A DNA stretch of 64,000 nucleotides from Zymobacter palmae (GTDB taxonomy: Bacteria > Pseudomonadota > Gammaproteobacteria > Pseudomonadales > Halomonadaceae). The DNA lies in contig NZ_AP018933.1 in assembly GCF_003610015.1 (NCBI RefSeq), positions 2,328,035 through 2,392,034 of the forward strand. Direction: 5' to 3'. The position numbers were made by a program, and so were the translations under genes. Position 1 is the stretch's first letter. Every line of letters starts with the position of its first letter. The notes below the pieces were generated by a model. That model worked only from the letters and a program-made list of their open reading frames with translations, was not told the origin of the DNA and made no database searches. This document shows positions 30,395 through 39,845 of the stretch, in pieces.

Positions 30395-30880
30395 CTACAG
30401 CCAGCGCCGCTGGAGCGTGCTTAGCAGGGTGCGGATCCACGGCCAAAGTAGACCGCTCACAACCGCCGCCATGGTGGCCTGTATGCGCAGTACATCGACG
30501 TCCATGGCGACCCGCAGCCACTGATCCAGCAGGAGCACGATGCCCAGCATCAGCATAACCATCAGCGCCTGTTGCCAAATCGAATAGACGCGCAGTCGCT
30601 GATAAAGCACCAGCGTCAGGAAAGCCAGCAGCGAGTGAATCAGCGCGTATTCGCCGAGCGGACGCCCATCCAGCAGGTCCAGCATCAGCCCAAACACGAA
30701 GCCGTGCAGCACACCAACGTTTGAGGGTCGCGCCAGACACCAGTAGATCAGCACCATGCCCAGCCAGCACGGCCGCCACAGCAGCCAGCTTTCAGGCATG
30801 GGCATAACCTGCAGCACCAGCGCCACCAGTAGGCTGGCCCACACAAGCGGACGCCAGGCTACTGTCGTATCACCGGGCAT
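30395..30880 (-). CDS. mreD: Rod shape-determining protein MreD
   Basis: A 161-residue inner-membrane protein with about five hydrophobic helices, part of the elongasome with MreC, RodA and PBP2. MreD sequences diverge quickly; the family segment GLMLDLLDGRPLGEYAL is clear. It overlaps the 3' end of mreC by 11 bases, so the two are translationally coupled. Confidence 0.94.
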   Translation of the reverse strand: MPGDTTVAWRPLVWASLLVALVLQVMPMPESWLLWRPCWLGMVLIYWCLARPSNVGVLHGFVFGLMLDLLDGRPLGEYALIHSLLAFLTLVLYQRLRVYSIWQQALMVMLMLGIVLLLDQWLRVAMDVDVLRIQATMAAVVSGLLWPWIRTLLSTLQRRWL

Positions 30881-31823
30881 GAAGCACCTCTCCTGGTTGT
30901 TTCAGCACCATGTTCACTGCCGATAGCGCCGCCGGACTCAAGCGCACTTGGGTCAGCGCTTCATCAGGCAGATTGTGGGCAAACAGCATCAGGAAATGAC
31001 GGCTGCGTTCCAGATGCGAAGCCGAACGGGCATCGACCTGTGCGAACGGCCCATTGGTACTGTTCTGTACATCGCTGATGGTGGCAACAGGGTAGCCGGC
31101 GGGGAATTCACCGCCTAACCCCGACGTCACCAGCAAATCGCCCGGCCGTATATCGGCATTGTTCGGGACATGCAGCACCTGCAAGCCATCGGGATCGCCC
31201 GTGCCCTGCACAATAAAGCGCAACCCGTTGCGCACGACCTGGATCGGCACCGCCTGCTGAATATCGTTGATCAGCAGAACGCGACTAGTGAAGCGTGACA
31301 CTTCGATCACCTTGCCAGCCACACCGGAGGCATCAATAACAGGCTGCCCGATATAGGCCCCGTCCCCTTCGCCGCGATCAATAATCATCTGCTGGCGATA
31401 GGGATCGTTATCGAGCATGACCAGTTCGGCCATCATGTAGTCGATATCACGCCGCGGACGCGCCTTGAGCAGGTCACGCAACTGGGCATTTTCGGCCTCG
31501 AGTGTCTGCATGCGCTGCAAACGCACTTTCTTCTCCAGCAACTCATCACTTAGCTGCCGGTTCTGGTCGATCAGCGATGTCTGCGACGACAGCGAGACAG
31601 ACGCCCAGCTGACGCCCTTGCCCGGCATGCTGACCAGCCATTGAATCGGGGACACCAGCGTCGACAGCTGCGTTCGAACGCTGGCCATCCAGTCATCCCC
31701 CGCAATGCGGCTGGACAACATCATTACGAACGACAGGACGACACATAGCGCCATACGATAGCCCGGGGCGGGGCCATGAATGAACAAAGGCTTGATACTC
31801 AGCCCTCCTTGCCTGACGGCCAT
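30870..31823 (-). CDS. mreC: Rod shape-determining protein MreC
   Basis: MreC is a membrane-anchored periplasmic protein that activates PBP2-RodA. It shows an N-terminal membrane helix, a coiled coil (about LEAENAQLRDLLKA) and the beta-barrel body with NDPYRQQMIIDRG and VTSGLGGEFPAGYPVA. Coordinates use the ATG at 31823 (317 residues), but that ATG has no ribosome-binding site. A perfect AGGAGG lies 7 bases before an in-frame ATC at 31796, which aligns exactly with the E. coli start (MKP versus IKP). The true start may be that ATC (308 residues). Confidence 0.93.
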   Translation of the reverse strand: MAVRQGGLSIKPLFIHGPAPGYRMALCVVLSFVMMLSSRIAGDDWMASVRTQLSTLVSPIQWLVSMPGKGVSWASVSLSSQTSLIDQNRQLSDELLEKKVRLQRMQTLEAENAQLRDLLKARPRRDIDYMMAELVMLDNDPYRQQMIIDRGEGDGAYIGQPVIDASGVAGKVIEVSRFTSRVLLINDIQQAVPIQVVRNGLRFIVQGTGDPDGLQVLHVPNNADIRPGDLLVTSGLGGEFPAGYPVATISDVQNSTNGPFAQVDARSASHLERSRHFLMLFAHNLPDEALTQVRLSPAALSAVNMVLKQPGEVLHAR

Positions 31824-31880
31824 GCACGGCGACCGCGCCAAGCGGTGCACTGTGAGGCAGGGTCCTGTAGAAACACGTAA

Positions 31881-31959
31881 CCTGCAGACGGACGAACCGC
31901 GCTGCAGGCTTGGGCGTAACGCAACGTGTATGCGGGCCATATACAGCCATCCCGCATAC
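31881..31959 (-). other. Two hairpins in the mreB-mreC spacer
   Basis: The spacer carries CCTGCAG (31881-31887) with CTGCAGG (31902-31908), and the longer GTATGCGGG (31928-31936) with CCCGCATAC (31951-31959). The second begins 18 bases past the mreB stop. Neither has a U-run, so they may protect the mreB message or reduce read-through, giving more MreB than MreC/D. Confidence 0.45.
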
Positions 31960-31976
31960 CGTCAGGGTTCATGCGC

Positions 31977-33062
<1,086 letters not shown>

Positions 33063-33270
33063 TTAACATCGCACCCACTGAGCGGCAAGCGGGCTTACCT
33101 GCCGAGCATGTTAGAATATGATACCTTGTCACACACATGAGATATAGAGTGTGAACTCACCACATAAAGGGCAAGATGCGCGTCTTTTCTTACTATAGCG
33201 CATCATTTACCCCCTTACGCTGGGCAAGATTGACACCTAGAGACTGACAACATTCCAGGACAGGAATTCC

Positions 33271-33558
33271 ATGGCGATTGAACTTGCAGACGTGTCACGC
33301 GCTGCGTACCTCGCACGCATAGGGGTCTCCGAAGCAGAGGCCGCCCGCTATGTCGACGATCTTTCTCACATCCTCGACATGGCTGATCAACTGGCTTCCG
33401 TGGATACGAATGGCATCGAACCGCTGGCGCATCCGCTGGATGCCCTTCAGCCGTTGCGCCGCGACGAGGTCACGGAAACCAATCATCGCGACGACTTCCA
33501 GGCCTGCGCGCCAGCCGTTGCCGATGGGCTCTTCCTGGTGCCGCGCGTCGTCGAGTGA
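33271..33558 (+). CDS. gatC: Asp/Glu-tRNA amidotransferase subunit C
   Basis: GatC is the small subunit that wraps around GatA in the GatCAB complex, which converts Glu-tRNA(Gln) and/or Asp-tRNA(Asn) to the amide forms. The 95 residues match the family; LARIGVSEAEAARYVDDLSHIL and PLAHPLD are typical, seen here as separate short motifs. An AGGACAGGAATTCC leader precedes the ATG. First gene of gatCAB. Confidence 0.95.
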   Translation: MAIELADVSRAAYLARIGVSEAEAARYVDDLSHILDMADQLASVDTNGIEPLAHPLDALQPLRRDEVTETNHRDDFQACAPAVADGLFLVPRVVE

Positions 33559-33646
33559 TCGCGTCGCTTGGCCACCTTATTTCCTATTTTCTGCGCCTGG
33601 CCCCAGTGATTCTGTGCTCTGGCACACGCAGACGAGAGATTGACGC

Positions 33647-35095
33647 ATGCTAGACATGACCCTTGCCGAGATGGCCCGCGGCCTTGCCTCGGGCGAACTC
33701 AAGAGCAGCGAGCTGACCAAAGCGCTGCTGGATCGCATCGAACAGCACGATGAAAAGATCAACAGCTTCATCACCGTCACGCGTGACGAAGCGCTCGAAG
33801 CCGCCGAAGCGGCCGACGCCGCTCGTGCGCGCGGTGACGCAGGCGCACTGACCGGTGCTCCGATCGCCCTGAAAGACATCTTCTGCACCAAGGACGTCCT
33901 CACCACTTGTGCCTCGCACATGCTGGATAATTTTGTCTCTCCTTATGACGCAACCGTGGTCGAGCGCCTGAAGGCTGCCGGCACCGTCAGCCTCGGAAAG
34001 ACCAATATGGACGAGTTCGCGATGGGCTCTTCCAATGAAAACAGTTTCTTCGGGCCGGTACACAACCCGTGGAACCTCGATCATGTACCGGGCGGCTCCT
34101 CGGGCGGTTCCGCTGCGGCCATCGCAGCAGGCTTCGTTCCTGCGGCCATGGGTACCGATACCGGCGGTTCCATTCGCCAGCCAGCGTCCTTCTGCGGTAT
34201 CACTGGTCTAAAACCGACTTACGGTCGCGTCTCTCGCTACGGCATCATCGCTTATGCCTCCAGCCTTGATCAGGCCGGTCCGATGGCACACACCGCCGAA
34301 GACTGCGCACTGCTGATGAACGTCATTGCCGGCCACGACCAGCGCGACTCCACCTGCGTAAATCAAGATGTTCCTGACTACACCGCAGAGTTGGACAAGC
34401 CGCTGAAAGGCCTGCGCATCGGCCTGCCCGTCGAATACTTTGGCGAAGGTCTGGATGCCGGCGTTGAGAAGGTTGTTCGTGAAGCCATTCGTACCTACGA
34501 AGCACTGGGCGCAACCGTCGTCGAAGTGAGCCTGCCGCATACGCGTCTGGCCATTCCGACTTATTACGTCATTGCACCGGCGGAAGCCTCTTCCAACCTG
34601 TCCCGCTATGACGGTGTCCGTTTTGGCCATCGCTGCGACGACCCGAAAGACCTCATCGACATGTACTTGCGCTCACGCGCGGAAGGGTTCGGTGAAGAGG
34701 TCAAGCGCCGCATCCTGATGGGCACGCACACGCTGTCTGAAGGCTTCTATGACGCCTACTACCGCAAGGCACAGCGCGTACGCCGCCTGATTCGCCAGGA
34801 CTTCATCGACGCCTTCGAGAAAGTCGACGTCCTGATGGGCCCCGCCGCCCCGACCCCCGCCTTTGGTATCGGTCAGCAGAGCGACCCGATCCAGATGTAC
34901 TTGGGCGACATCTACACCATTGCCATCAACTTGGCGGGTATCCCGGGTATCAGCGTTCCGGTCGGCTTCACCGACGGACTGCCGGTAGGCCTTCAAATTC
35001 TCGGCCCGCACTTCGGTGAATCACGCCTGCTGAATACGGCTCACGTCTTCCAGCAGAACACCGACTGGCACACACGTCGTCCGACGCTCGACTGA
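33647..35095 (+). CDS. gatA: Asp/Glu-tRNA amidotransferase subunit A
   Basis: GatA is the amidase that releases ammonia from glutamine. The Ser-cisSer-Lys triad is visible: Lys in [10 protein letters not shown], the Gly/Ser-rich [10 protein letters not shown], and the nucleophile Ser in [10 protein letters not shown]. The 482-residue length is standard. It lies 88 bases after gatC and 18 bases before gatB. Confidence 0.97.
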   Translation: MLDMTLAEMARGLASGELKSSELTKALLDRIEQHDEKINSFITVTRDEALEAAEAADAARARGDAGALTGAPIALKDIFCTKDVLTTCASHMLDNFVSPYDATVVERLKAAGTVSLGKTNMDEFAMGSSNENSFFGPVHNPWNLDHVPGGSSGGSAAAIAAGFVPAAMGTDTGGSIRQPASFCGITGLKPTYGRVSRYGIIAYASSLDQAGPMAHTAEDCALLMNVIAGHDQRDSTCVNQDVPDYTAELDKPLKGLRIGLPVEYFGEGLDAGVEKVVREAIRTYEALGATVVEVSLPHTRLAIPTYYVIAPAEASSNLSRYDGVRFGHRCDDPKDLIDMYLRSRAEGFGEEVKRRILMGTHTLSEGFYDAYYRKAQRVRRLIRQDFIDAFEKVDVLMGPAAPTPAFGIGQQSDPIQMYLGDIYTIAINLAGIPGISVPVGFTDGLPVGLQILGPHFGESRLLNTAHVFQQNTDWHTRRPTLD

Positions 35096-35113
35096 TAGGA
35101 AAAGGATACCGCC

Positions 35114-36574
35114 ATGCAATGGGAAACCGTGATCGGGCTCGAAGTGCACGTCCAGCTTGCGACCCGCTCCAAAATATTCTCAGGTTCATCCACCGCATTC
35201 GGTGCAGAACCGAACACTCAGGCGAGCATCGTCGATCTGGGGATGCCGGGATCGCTGCCCGTACTGAACGAAGAAGCCGTCGCGATGGCGGTGCGTTTCG
35301 GTCTGGCCATCGGAGCCGACATCTCGAAGCGTGCCGTCTTCGAACGCAAGAACTACTTCTACCCTGACCTGCCGAAAGGCTATCAGACGACCCAGATGGA
35401 AGAGCCGACCGTGGGTGCTGGCGTCATTGAGATCACACTCGAAGACGGCTCACGCAAGGGTATCCGCGTTCACCATGCCCACCTCGAAGAAGATGCGGGT
35501 AAATCCCTGCACGAAGACTTCACGGGCATGACCGGTATCGACCTCAACCGCGCAGGCACACCGCTGCTGGAAATCGTATCCGAGCCGGATATGCGTTCTG
35601 CGAAGGAAGCCTCTGCTTACCTGCATGCGATCCATACACTGGTCACATATCTGGGCATTTCCGACGGCAACATGGCCGAAGGCTCAATGCGCTGCGACGT
35701 CAACGTGTCCGTCCGTCCGGTAGGCCAACCTGAATTTGGCACCCGTGCCGAGATCAAAAACGTCAACTCGTTCCGCTTCGTCGAACGCGCTATCGCCCAC
35801 GAAGTCGAACGCCAGATTGACCTGATCGAAGACGGCGGCAAAGTGGTACAAGAAACGCGCTTGTACGATCCGGATGCCGATGAAACCCGCAGCATGCGCA
35901 CCAAGGAAGAAGCGAACGACTACCGCTATTTCCCCTGCCCCGACCTGCTGCCAGTCATCCTCGACGACGACTACATCGAACGCCAGCGCGCCACACTGCC
36001 CGAGCTGCCGGAAGCTAAGCGCAATCGCTTCACCAGCGAGCTGGGCCTGTCCGAGTACGACGCCGGCATTCTGGCATCGTCCCGCATCATGGCCGACTAC
36101 TTTGAACAGGTCATGAACATCTGTGGCGACGCCAAACTGGCCGCCAACTGGGTACAGGGCGACCTGTCCGCTCAGCTCAACCGCAACAACCTCGACATCG
36201 CCTCCAGTCCGGTCAGCGCAGAACAGCTCGGCGGGCTGCTGGTACGCGTCAAGGATGAAACCATCAACGGCAAGGCAGCAAAACAGGTCTTCCAATCGCT
36301 GTGGAACGGCGAAGGTGCAACGGCGGACGAACTGATCGAAAAACACGGTCTGAAACAGGTCACCGATACTGGTGCACTGGCCGCCATGATCGACGACGTG
36401 CTGGCCGCCAACCCGACGCAGGTCGAACAGTACTGCGCTGCCGAACCAGACAAGCGCGGCAAGATGATCGGCTTTTTCGTGGGTAAAGCGATGCAGGCAT
36501 CACGCGGCACCGCCAACCCGCAGCAGGTCAACAAACTGCTGCGCGAGAAGCTGGACGAAAAAGCGAACGGGTAA
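35114..36574 (+). CDS. gatB: Asp/Glu-tRNA amidotransferase subunit B
   Basis: GatB binds the misacylated tRNA, activates it with ATP and receives ammonia from GatA. The 486 residues span the kinase-like cradle ([15 protein letters not shown] start, [14 protein letters not shown]) and the C-terminal YqeY-like tail domain. AAAGGATACCGCC precedes the start. Last gene of gatCAB, ending 21 bases before a strong terminator. Confidence 0.97.
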   Translation: MQWETVIGLEVHVQLATRSKIFSGSSTAFGAEPNTQASIVDLGMPGSLPVLNEEAVAMAVRFGLAIGADISKRAVFERKNYFYPDLPKGYQTTQMEEPTVGAGVIEITLEDGSRKGIRVHHAHLEEDAGKSLHEDFTGMTGIDLNRAGTPLLEIVSEPDMRSAKEASAYLHAIHTLVTYLGISDGNMAEGSMRCDVNVSVRPVGQPEFGTRAEIKNVNSFRFVERAIAHEVERQIDLIEDGGKVVQETRLYDPDADETRSMRTKEEANDYRYFPCPDLLPVILDDDYIERQRATLPELPEAKRNRFTSELGLSEYDAGILASSRIMADYFEQVMNICGDAKLAANWVQGDLSAQLNRNNLDIASSPVSAEQLGGLLVRVKDETINGKAAKQVFQSLWNGEGATADELIEKHGLKQVTDTGALAAMIDDVLAANPTQVEQYCAAEPDKRGKMIGFFVGKAMQASRGTANPQQVNKLLREKLDEKANG

Positions 36575-36594
36575 TACCGGTTGTTTGTAAATTG

Positions 36595-36627
36595 AAAAGC
36601 CGTGGACGATGTCCACGGCTTTTTTTG
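36595..36627 (+). terminator. Terminator after gatB
   Basis: Perfect 13-bp stem AAAAGCCGTGGAC (36595-36607) with GTCCACGGCTTTT (36611-36623), followed by a T-run to 36627. A textbook terminator that also marks the left edge of the AT-rich patch. Confidence 0.92.
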
Positions 36628-36920
36628 ATTACATTCTCAATTAAACAGCACGCCGTATATCCACATAATACCTCTTTATTTATGTCAACATTGTGCCACG
36701 CACTACCGCGATTCTGCTCATGCGACATTACCTCACCCCCTCTTACCAGACCTTAAGCAAGCACTTACAAACTCTTCAAGAAAGGCACCATCACACTCCT
36801 CAACACTTTGATAAAACATGAGTTTACACAACATTAACGCTGTGCTATCTATAGCGCGTATTTAAAATCTTAAGAAAGCGTTAACGTTACTCTTAAACAT
36901 AACCTAGGGGAAAACCACAC
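36628..36920 (+). other. AT-rich leader of the accessory patch
   Basis: About 290 bases, clearly more AT-rich than gatB. No gene is supportable. An inverted repeat TTAAGA (36870-36875) with TCTTAA (36891-36896) lies 25 bases before the next start and could be an operator. The change in composition begins right after the gatB terminator. Confidence 0.4.
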
Positions 36921-37382
36921 ATGGTGACTTACACTATTCATATCACACGCCTATGGGAAACGGAGAACTCTACCATTAGCCGTTTCTCAATTTCAGGCTC
37001 TACGTTGCAAGGCTACATATTAGAGCGCCCCGGTCCCGATACTGTTCAAGAAGGGCTACTTCTTCGCATCCCCGAAGGCGATTACGATCTTTCATGGCGT
37101 GCCATTGGAAAATTTGCTACTAAATATGGAAAGGTCCCCCAACTTTCTAACTATCAAGTATCTAAAAAAAGGCTGATATTAATGCATCCAGGGAATTCAG
37201 CAGGGGATTCAATGGGCTGTTTGTTACCCGGTCGGATAAAGGCCAAAGATTATGTAGGTGACAGTGTATCTGTTTTCAAAAAAATAAAAAAATTTATAGA
37301 AGAAAAAGGCATAGATAATGTAAAAGTAAAAATAAAGTCTTGCTATGATATCTCTTGCTCCACTACTTTAGACATGGACTAA
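36921..37382 (+). CDS. DUF5675-family protein with an L,D-transpeptidase-like His/Gly-Cys motif
   Basis: A 153-residue protein without signal peptide. It matches the DUF5675 pattern: an N-terminal beta-rich half with IPEGDYDLSW (50-59), then LMHPGN (87-92) and SMGCLLPG (97-104). H89 and C100 in a H-P-G-N...S-x-G-C frame recall the L,D-transpeptidase catalytic His and Cys. Function is unproven for this family. AGGGGA lies 9 bases before the ATG. The next gene starts 3 bases after its stop and encodes a secreted protein, an arrangement typical of effector-immunity pairs. Codon use is AT-rich compared with gatB. Confidence 0.72.
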   Translation: MVTYTIHITRLWETENSTISRFSISGSTLQGYILERPGPDTVQEGLLLRIPEGDYDLSWRAIGKFATKYGKVPQLSNYQVSKKRLILMHPGNSAGDSMGCLLPGRIKAKDYVGDSVSVFKKIKKFIEEKGIDNVKVKIKSCYDISCSTTLDMD

Positions 37383-37385
37383 TAT

Positions 37386-38063
37386 ATGTTAAAAAAGATC
37401 TTAATACTCACTGCATCTGTTTTTATAGCATCTACATCTACTGCCCAAGAAATTTTAGCAGGTGGTACACTAGAAGCATATTGGGCTGATGACTGGAATG
37501 ATGAAGCAACAGTAAACACTCCTCATTTAGGAGTTAGATATTTAACTGCTGACAAAACCAAGTTCATTGTACTCAACATAAAAGGGAAAAAAATTGACTT
37601 TATAAAGAAAAATTTTAAAAATATCCCTGATAATTTTTTCAAACGAAAAGAGTGGTATATTACTCAGCAAGGGGACCTTACCGTCACAAAGATAAAAGAA
37701 GGTATGCTATGCAATGACTATATTTATAACGCAAATGCTATTGCCTTCAAGCCCGATATTTTTTCGCCACCCGTGGATACAGCACCTTTTGTAAAGACTG
37801 CACACGGAGCATGCAATGGTGATGGCGGATATCCTTATATCACCACATTTGTAAAGAAAAATGAGAATCTTGACACCGAGTTTAAGTCAGCACCTTTAGA
37901 TAGCGCCCCTACGATTGCCAAAGGTAATTATAACCCCATTGTAAAAATAGAAAAAATCAATGAAGAATGGATGTTTGCAGGTGTATATGATGCGGGAGCG
38001 TCTAATTTAATATCGCCCATAAAAGGCTATGTACGCACAAATAATTTTAAAGCAGATAATTAA
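37386..38063 (+). CDS. Secreted protein, possible periplasmic immunity partner
   Basis: A 225-residue protein with a clear signal peptide (KK then a hydrophobic run, cleavage near STAQ at residues 18-21). I know no named family. Features are a motif GGTLEAYWADDWN (26-38), two cysteines (C109, C143) likely to form a disulfide, and a beta-rich C-terminal part ending with GYV as in SH3-like folds. It shares this plan with the protein at 38557-39360. It starts 3 bases after the DUF5675 gene and is probably co-translated. The gene is strongly AT-rich. Confidence 0.72.
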   Translation: MLKKILILTASVFIASTSTAQEILAGGTLEAYWADDWNDEATVNTPHLGVRYLTADKTKFIVLNIKGKKIDFIKKNFKNIPDNFFKRKEWYITQQGDLTVTKIKEGMLCNDYIYNANAIAFKPDIFSPPVDTAPFVKTAHGACNGDGGYPYITTFVKKNENLDTEFKSAPLDSAPTIAKGNYNPIVKIEKINEEWMFAGVYDAGASNLISPIKGYVRTNNFKADN

Positions 38064-38556
38064 AAATTAATTGCCAGTATTGCCTCTCTTCGTCATACAA
38101 CATTAATCGTATAGCGAAGAGAGAATTTAAAATTCTCTAAAAGCCTAATGACAAAATTCATATCCGAAAAAATTATTATTTTATGTGTTTTATTTTTCAA
38201 TATTACACAGGACCGATAAAACATGTATGCACCGACCAATCAGAACTAAAAAGTTAATACAAAAACGCCGTTGTTATTCGTTTTATTTTACAGCAGTGGA
38301 ATTGGCGACGGCCTACTATAATGAGATTATCTTCGAGAAGGCACTTCGGTCTTATTGGCGTAAGCCCTGACGCCCGTAGACTAGAAAAACAGCCACTTAT
38401 CATCTCGAAGCTGCTGCCGATATAGCATACACAATACCCAGTGAAACCCGCAGGACTTACCGCCCTCACGGTGAGGCGTATCGTTTCTGCGGGCTTCCTT
38501 GAACCTTTTGCCAGTGGCTCTGGTAAAAGGGCGTGTACTCTTATAACGGGGCGGAC
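38064..38556 (+). other. AT-rich spacer between the two secreted-protein genes
   Basis: About 490 bases with no convincing gene; a 61-codon frame at 38185 lacks a ribosome-binding site and any recognisable feature. It holds a terminator-like hairpin at 38084-38123. At 38447-38493, CCCGCAG pairs with CTGCGGG and encloses CCTCAC/GTGAGG, forming a structured leader 64 bases before the next start. Composition turns from AT-rich to GC-normal near 38300-38400. Confidence 0.4.
38084..38123 (+). terminator. Hairpin after the AT-rich gene pair
   Basis: Perfect 9-bp arms CTCTCTTCG (38084-38092) and CGAAGAGAG (38115-38123), 20 bases past the stop at 38063, followed by AATTTAAAATTCT. The loop is long and the U-tract weak, so termination may be partial. 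Confidence 0.45.
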
Positions 38557-39360
38557 ATGAAGAAAAAAGCTTCTTTCCTCTTGGCGGCAACGCTTTTGCT
38601 GAGTTCATCAACAGCTTTTGCGCAGCACACGCTGAATGACGGTGTGCTGCAGGCTTATTGGCAGAGCGAATGGAATAAGGACGCCACCAAGATCACGCCT
38701 CAACTGAAAATGCGCTACATCGTCCATAACGATGGCTCTGCCCCCACCATGGTGGTCAACGTGCCCGTCGACAAGCAAGACAAGAAGAACCGTACGTTTA
38801 TCACCAAGCACTTTTCGTACGTACCCACCGAGTTCTTCCAGAACAAGGAAGGCTACCTCAACCAACCGGGAACGCTAACCGTGCCCAGTCTGACGAAAGC
38901 CTTCGAGTGCACGTCGGCCTACACAACCACTCAGCTGTCATCGTTTGTACCGGACATGTCGTCAGGGCTTGCCGATACGACTACGGATGAGAAGTTCATC
39001 AACTGTGGAGAACGCCACCCTTACCTGACGTTCTATCGACTGCCACCCAACCAGAAAGATATCTTCCTGAAAGCGGCACCTGACGATCGCGCAGCCAATA
39101 CGATTCCGGTAGGCAACGATACGCTGCTCGCTAAACTACAGACTGTCAACAAGGAATGGGCATACGTGGCGTTCTACGATGCCAGAACGTTGGATCAGAT
39201 TGGCGAACAGAAAGGGTACGTGCGCTTGAATACGCTATTGCCGCTGAAGAAGGCGCCCCCCGTTGCGGCTCCGGTTCGTCATCGTCCCAAACCGTGCTGG
39301 TATCCACGAGCCACCCATGACAAGGTGATGCGCGACCGACACTGCCGGTTCTCTTCATAG
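38557..39360 (+). CDS. Secreted protein, GC-normal paralogue of the 37386-38063 product
   Basis: A 267-residue precursor with a signal peptide ending near STAFAQ (residues 18-23). It aligns along its length with the neighbour upstream: DGVLQAYWQSEWN versus GGTLEAYWADDWN, two cysteines (C118, C150) at nearly the same spacing, and KEWAYVAFYDA...KGYV versus EEWMFAGVYDA...KGYV near the end. It has an extra basic tail from about residue 230. The start at 38557 gives a normal signal peptide; an in-frame start at 38533 would add 8 residues. Its last 82 bases overlap a convergent acetyltransferase gene. Function unknown. Confidence 0.72.
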   Translation: MKKKASFLLAATLLLSSSTAFAQHTLNDGVLQAYWQSEWNKDATKITPQLKMRYIVHNDGSAPTMVVNVPVDKQDKKNRTFITKHFSYVPTEFFQNKEGYLNQPGTLTVPSLTKAFECTSAYTTTQLSSFVPDMSSGLADTTTDEKFINCGERHPYLTFYRLPPNQKDIFLKAAPDDRAANTIPVGNDTLLAKLQTVNKEWAYVAFYDARTLDQIGEQKGYVRLNTLLPLKKAPPVAAPVRHRPKPCWYPRATHDKVMRDRHCRFSS

Positions 39361-39788
39361 ATGGGGGCACTGTAGTGGCGCAGGAAGTAGTCCTTGTCGA
39401 TCGTCTTGATCGTGAACCCACAGCGCTGATAGAGCGCTAGCGCGCCCAGACTGGAGTCGCCGGTGCCCACTTCAACCGAAACGGCACCTTGCTGCTGGGC
39501 GTATGCCTGCGCTGCCGTTACTAACTGCCGGCCATAGCCTCGCCCTTGGCGGTCGGGCCGTACGGCTACGTTCATGAGCTCCATCACACCTGGCCGCACG
39601 GCCATAACCGCTACGATACCCACACTCTCGTCTTTTTCCTTGATGACCAGACAGTGGCTATCGTTCAGATAGTGTGCGATCTGATCCCATTCAGGGTCGG
39701 CCAGCAGCAGCAGGCAGGCCTCTGCCACGCCGATGGATGAGCAGGAAGTGATCGTTACAGCGGGTGTGGATAACACATTCAGGCACAT
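39279..39788 (-). CDS. GNAT-family N-acetyltransferase
   Basis: A 169-residue GNAT enzyme. The acetyl-CoA motif A is NVAVRPDRQGRGYGRQLV, seen as VRPDRQGRGYG, followed by motif B with ALALYQRCGF. The C-terminal part PIYEENRQCRSRITLSW follows a pattern shared by many YjaB/RimI-like acetyltransferases. Substrate unknown. Its 3' end overlaps the secreted-protein gene on the other strand by 82 bases. It lies 57 bases upstream of the osmoprotectant ATPase stop and is transcribed in the same direction, but downstream of it. Confidence 0.85.
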   Translation of the reverse strand: MCLNVLSTPAVTITSCSSIGVAEACLLLLADPEWDQIAHYLNDSHCLVIKEKDESVGIVAVMAVRPGVMELMNVAVRPDRQGRGYGRQLVTAAQAYAQQQGAVSVEVGTGDSSLGALALYQRCGFTIKTIDKDYFLRHYSAPIYEENRQCRSRITLSWVARGYQHGLGR

Positions 39789-39845
39789 GGAAAGCTCTCG
39801 ATAGCAGCGGCCGCGCTGTTCGTTTTATTGTGCGGCCATCAACGC

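Noticed and set aside
38185-38370. 61-codon plus-strand frame in the AT-rich spacer
   Set aside because: No ribosome-binding site, no recognisable domain, and it crosses the composition change.
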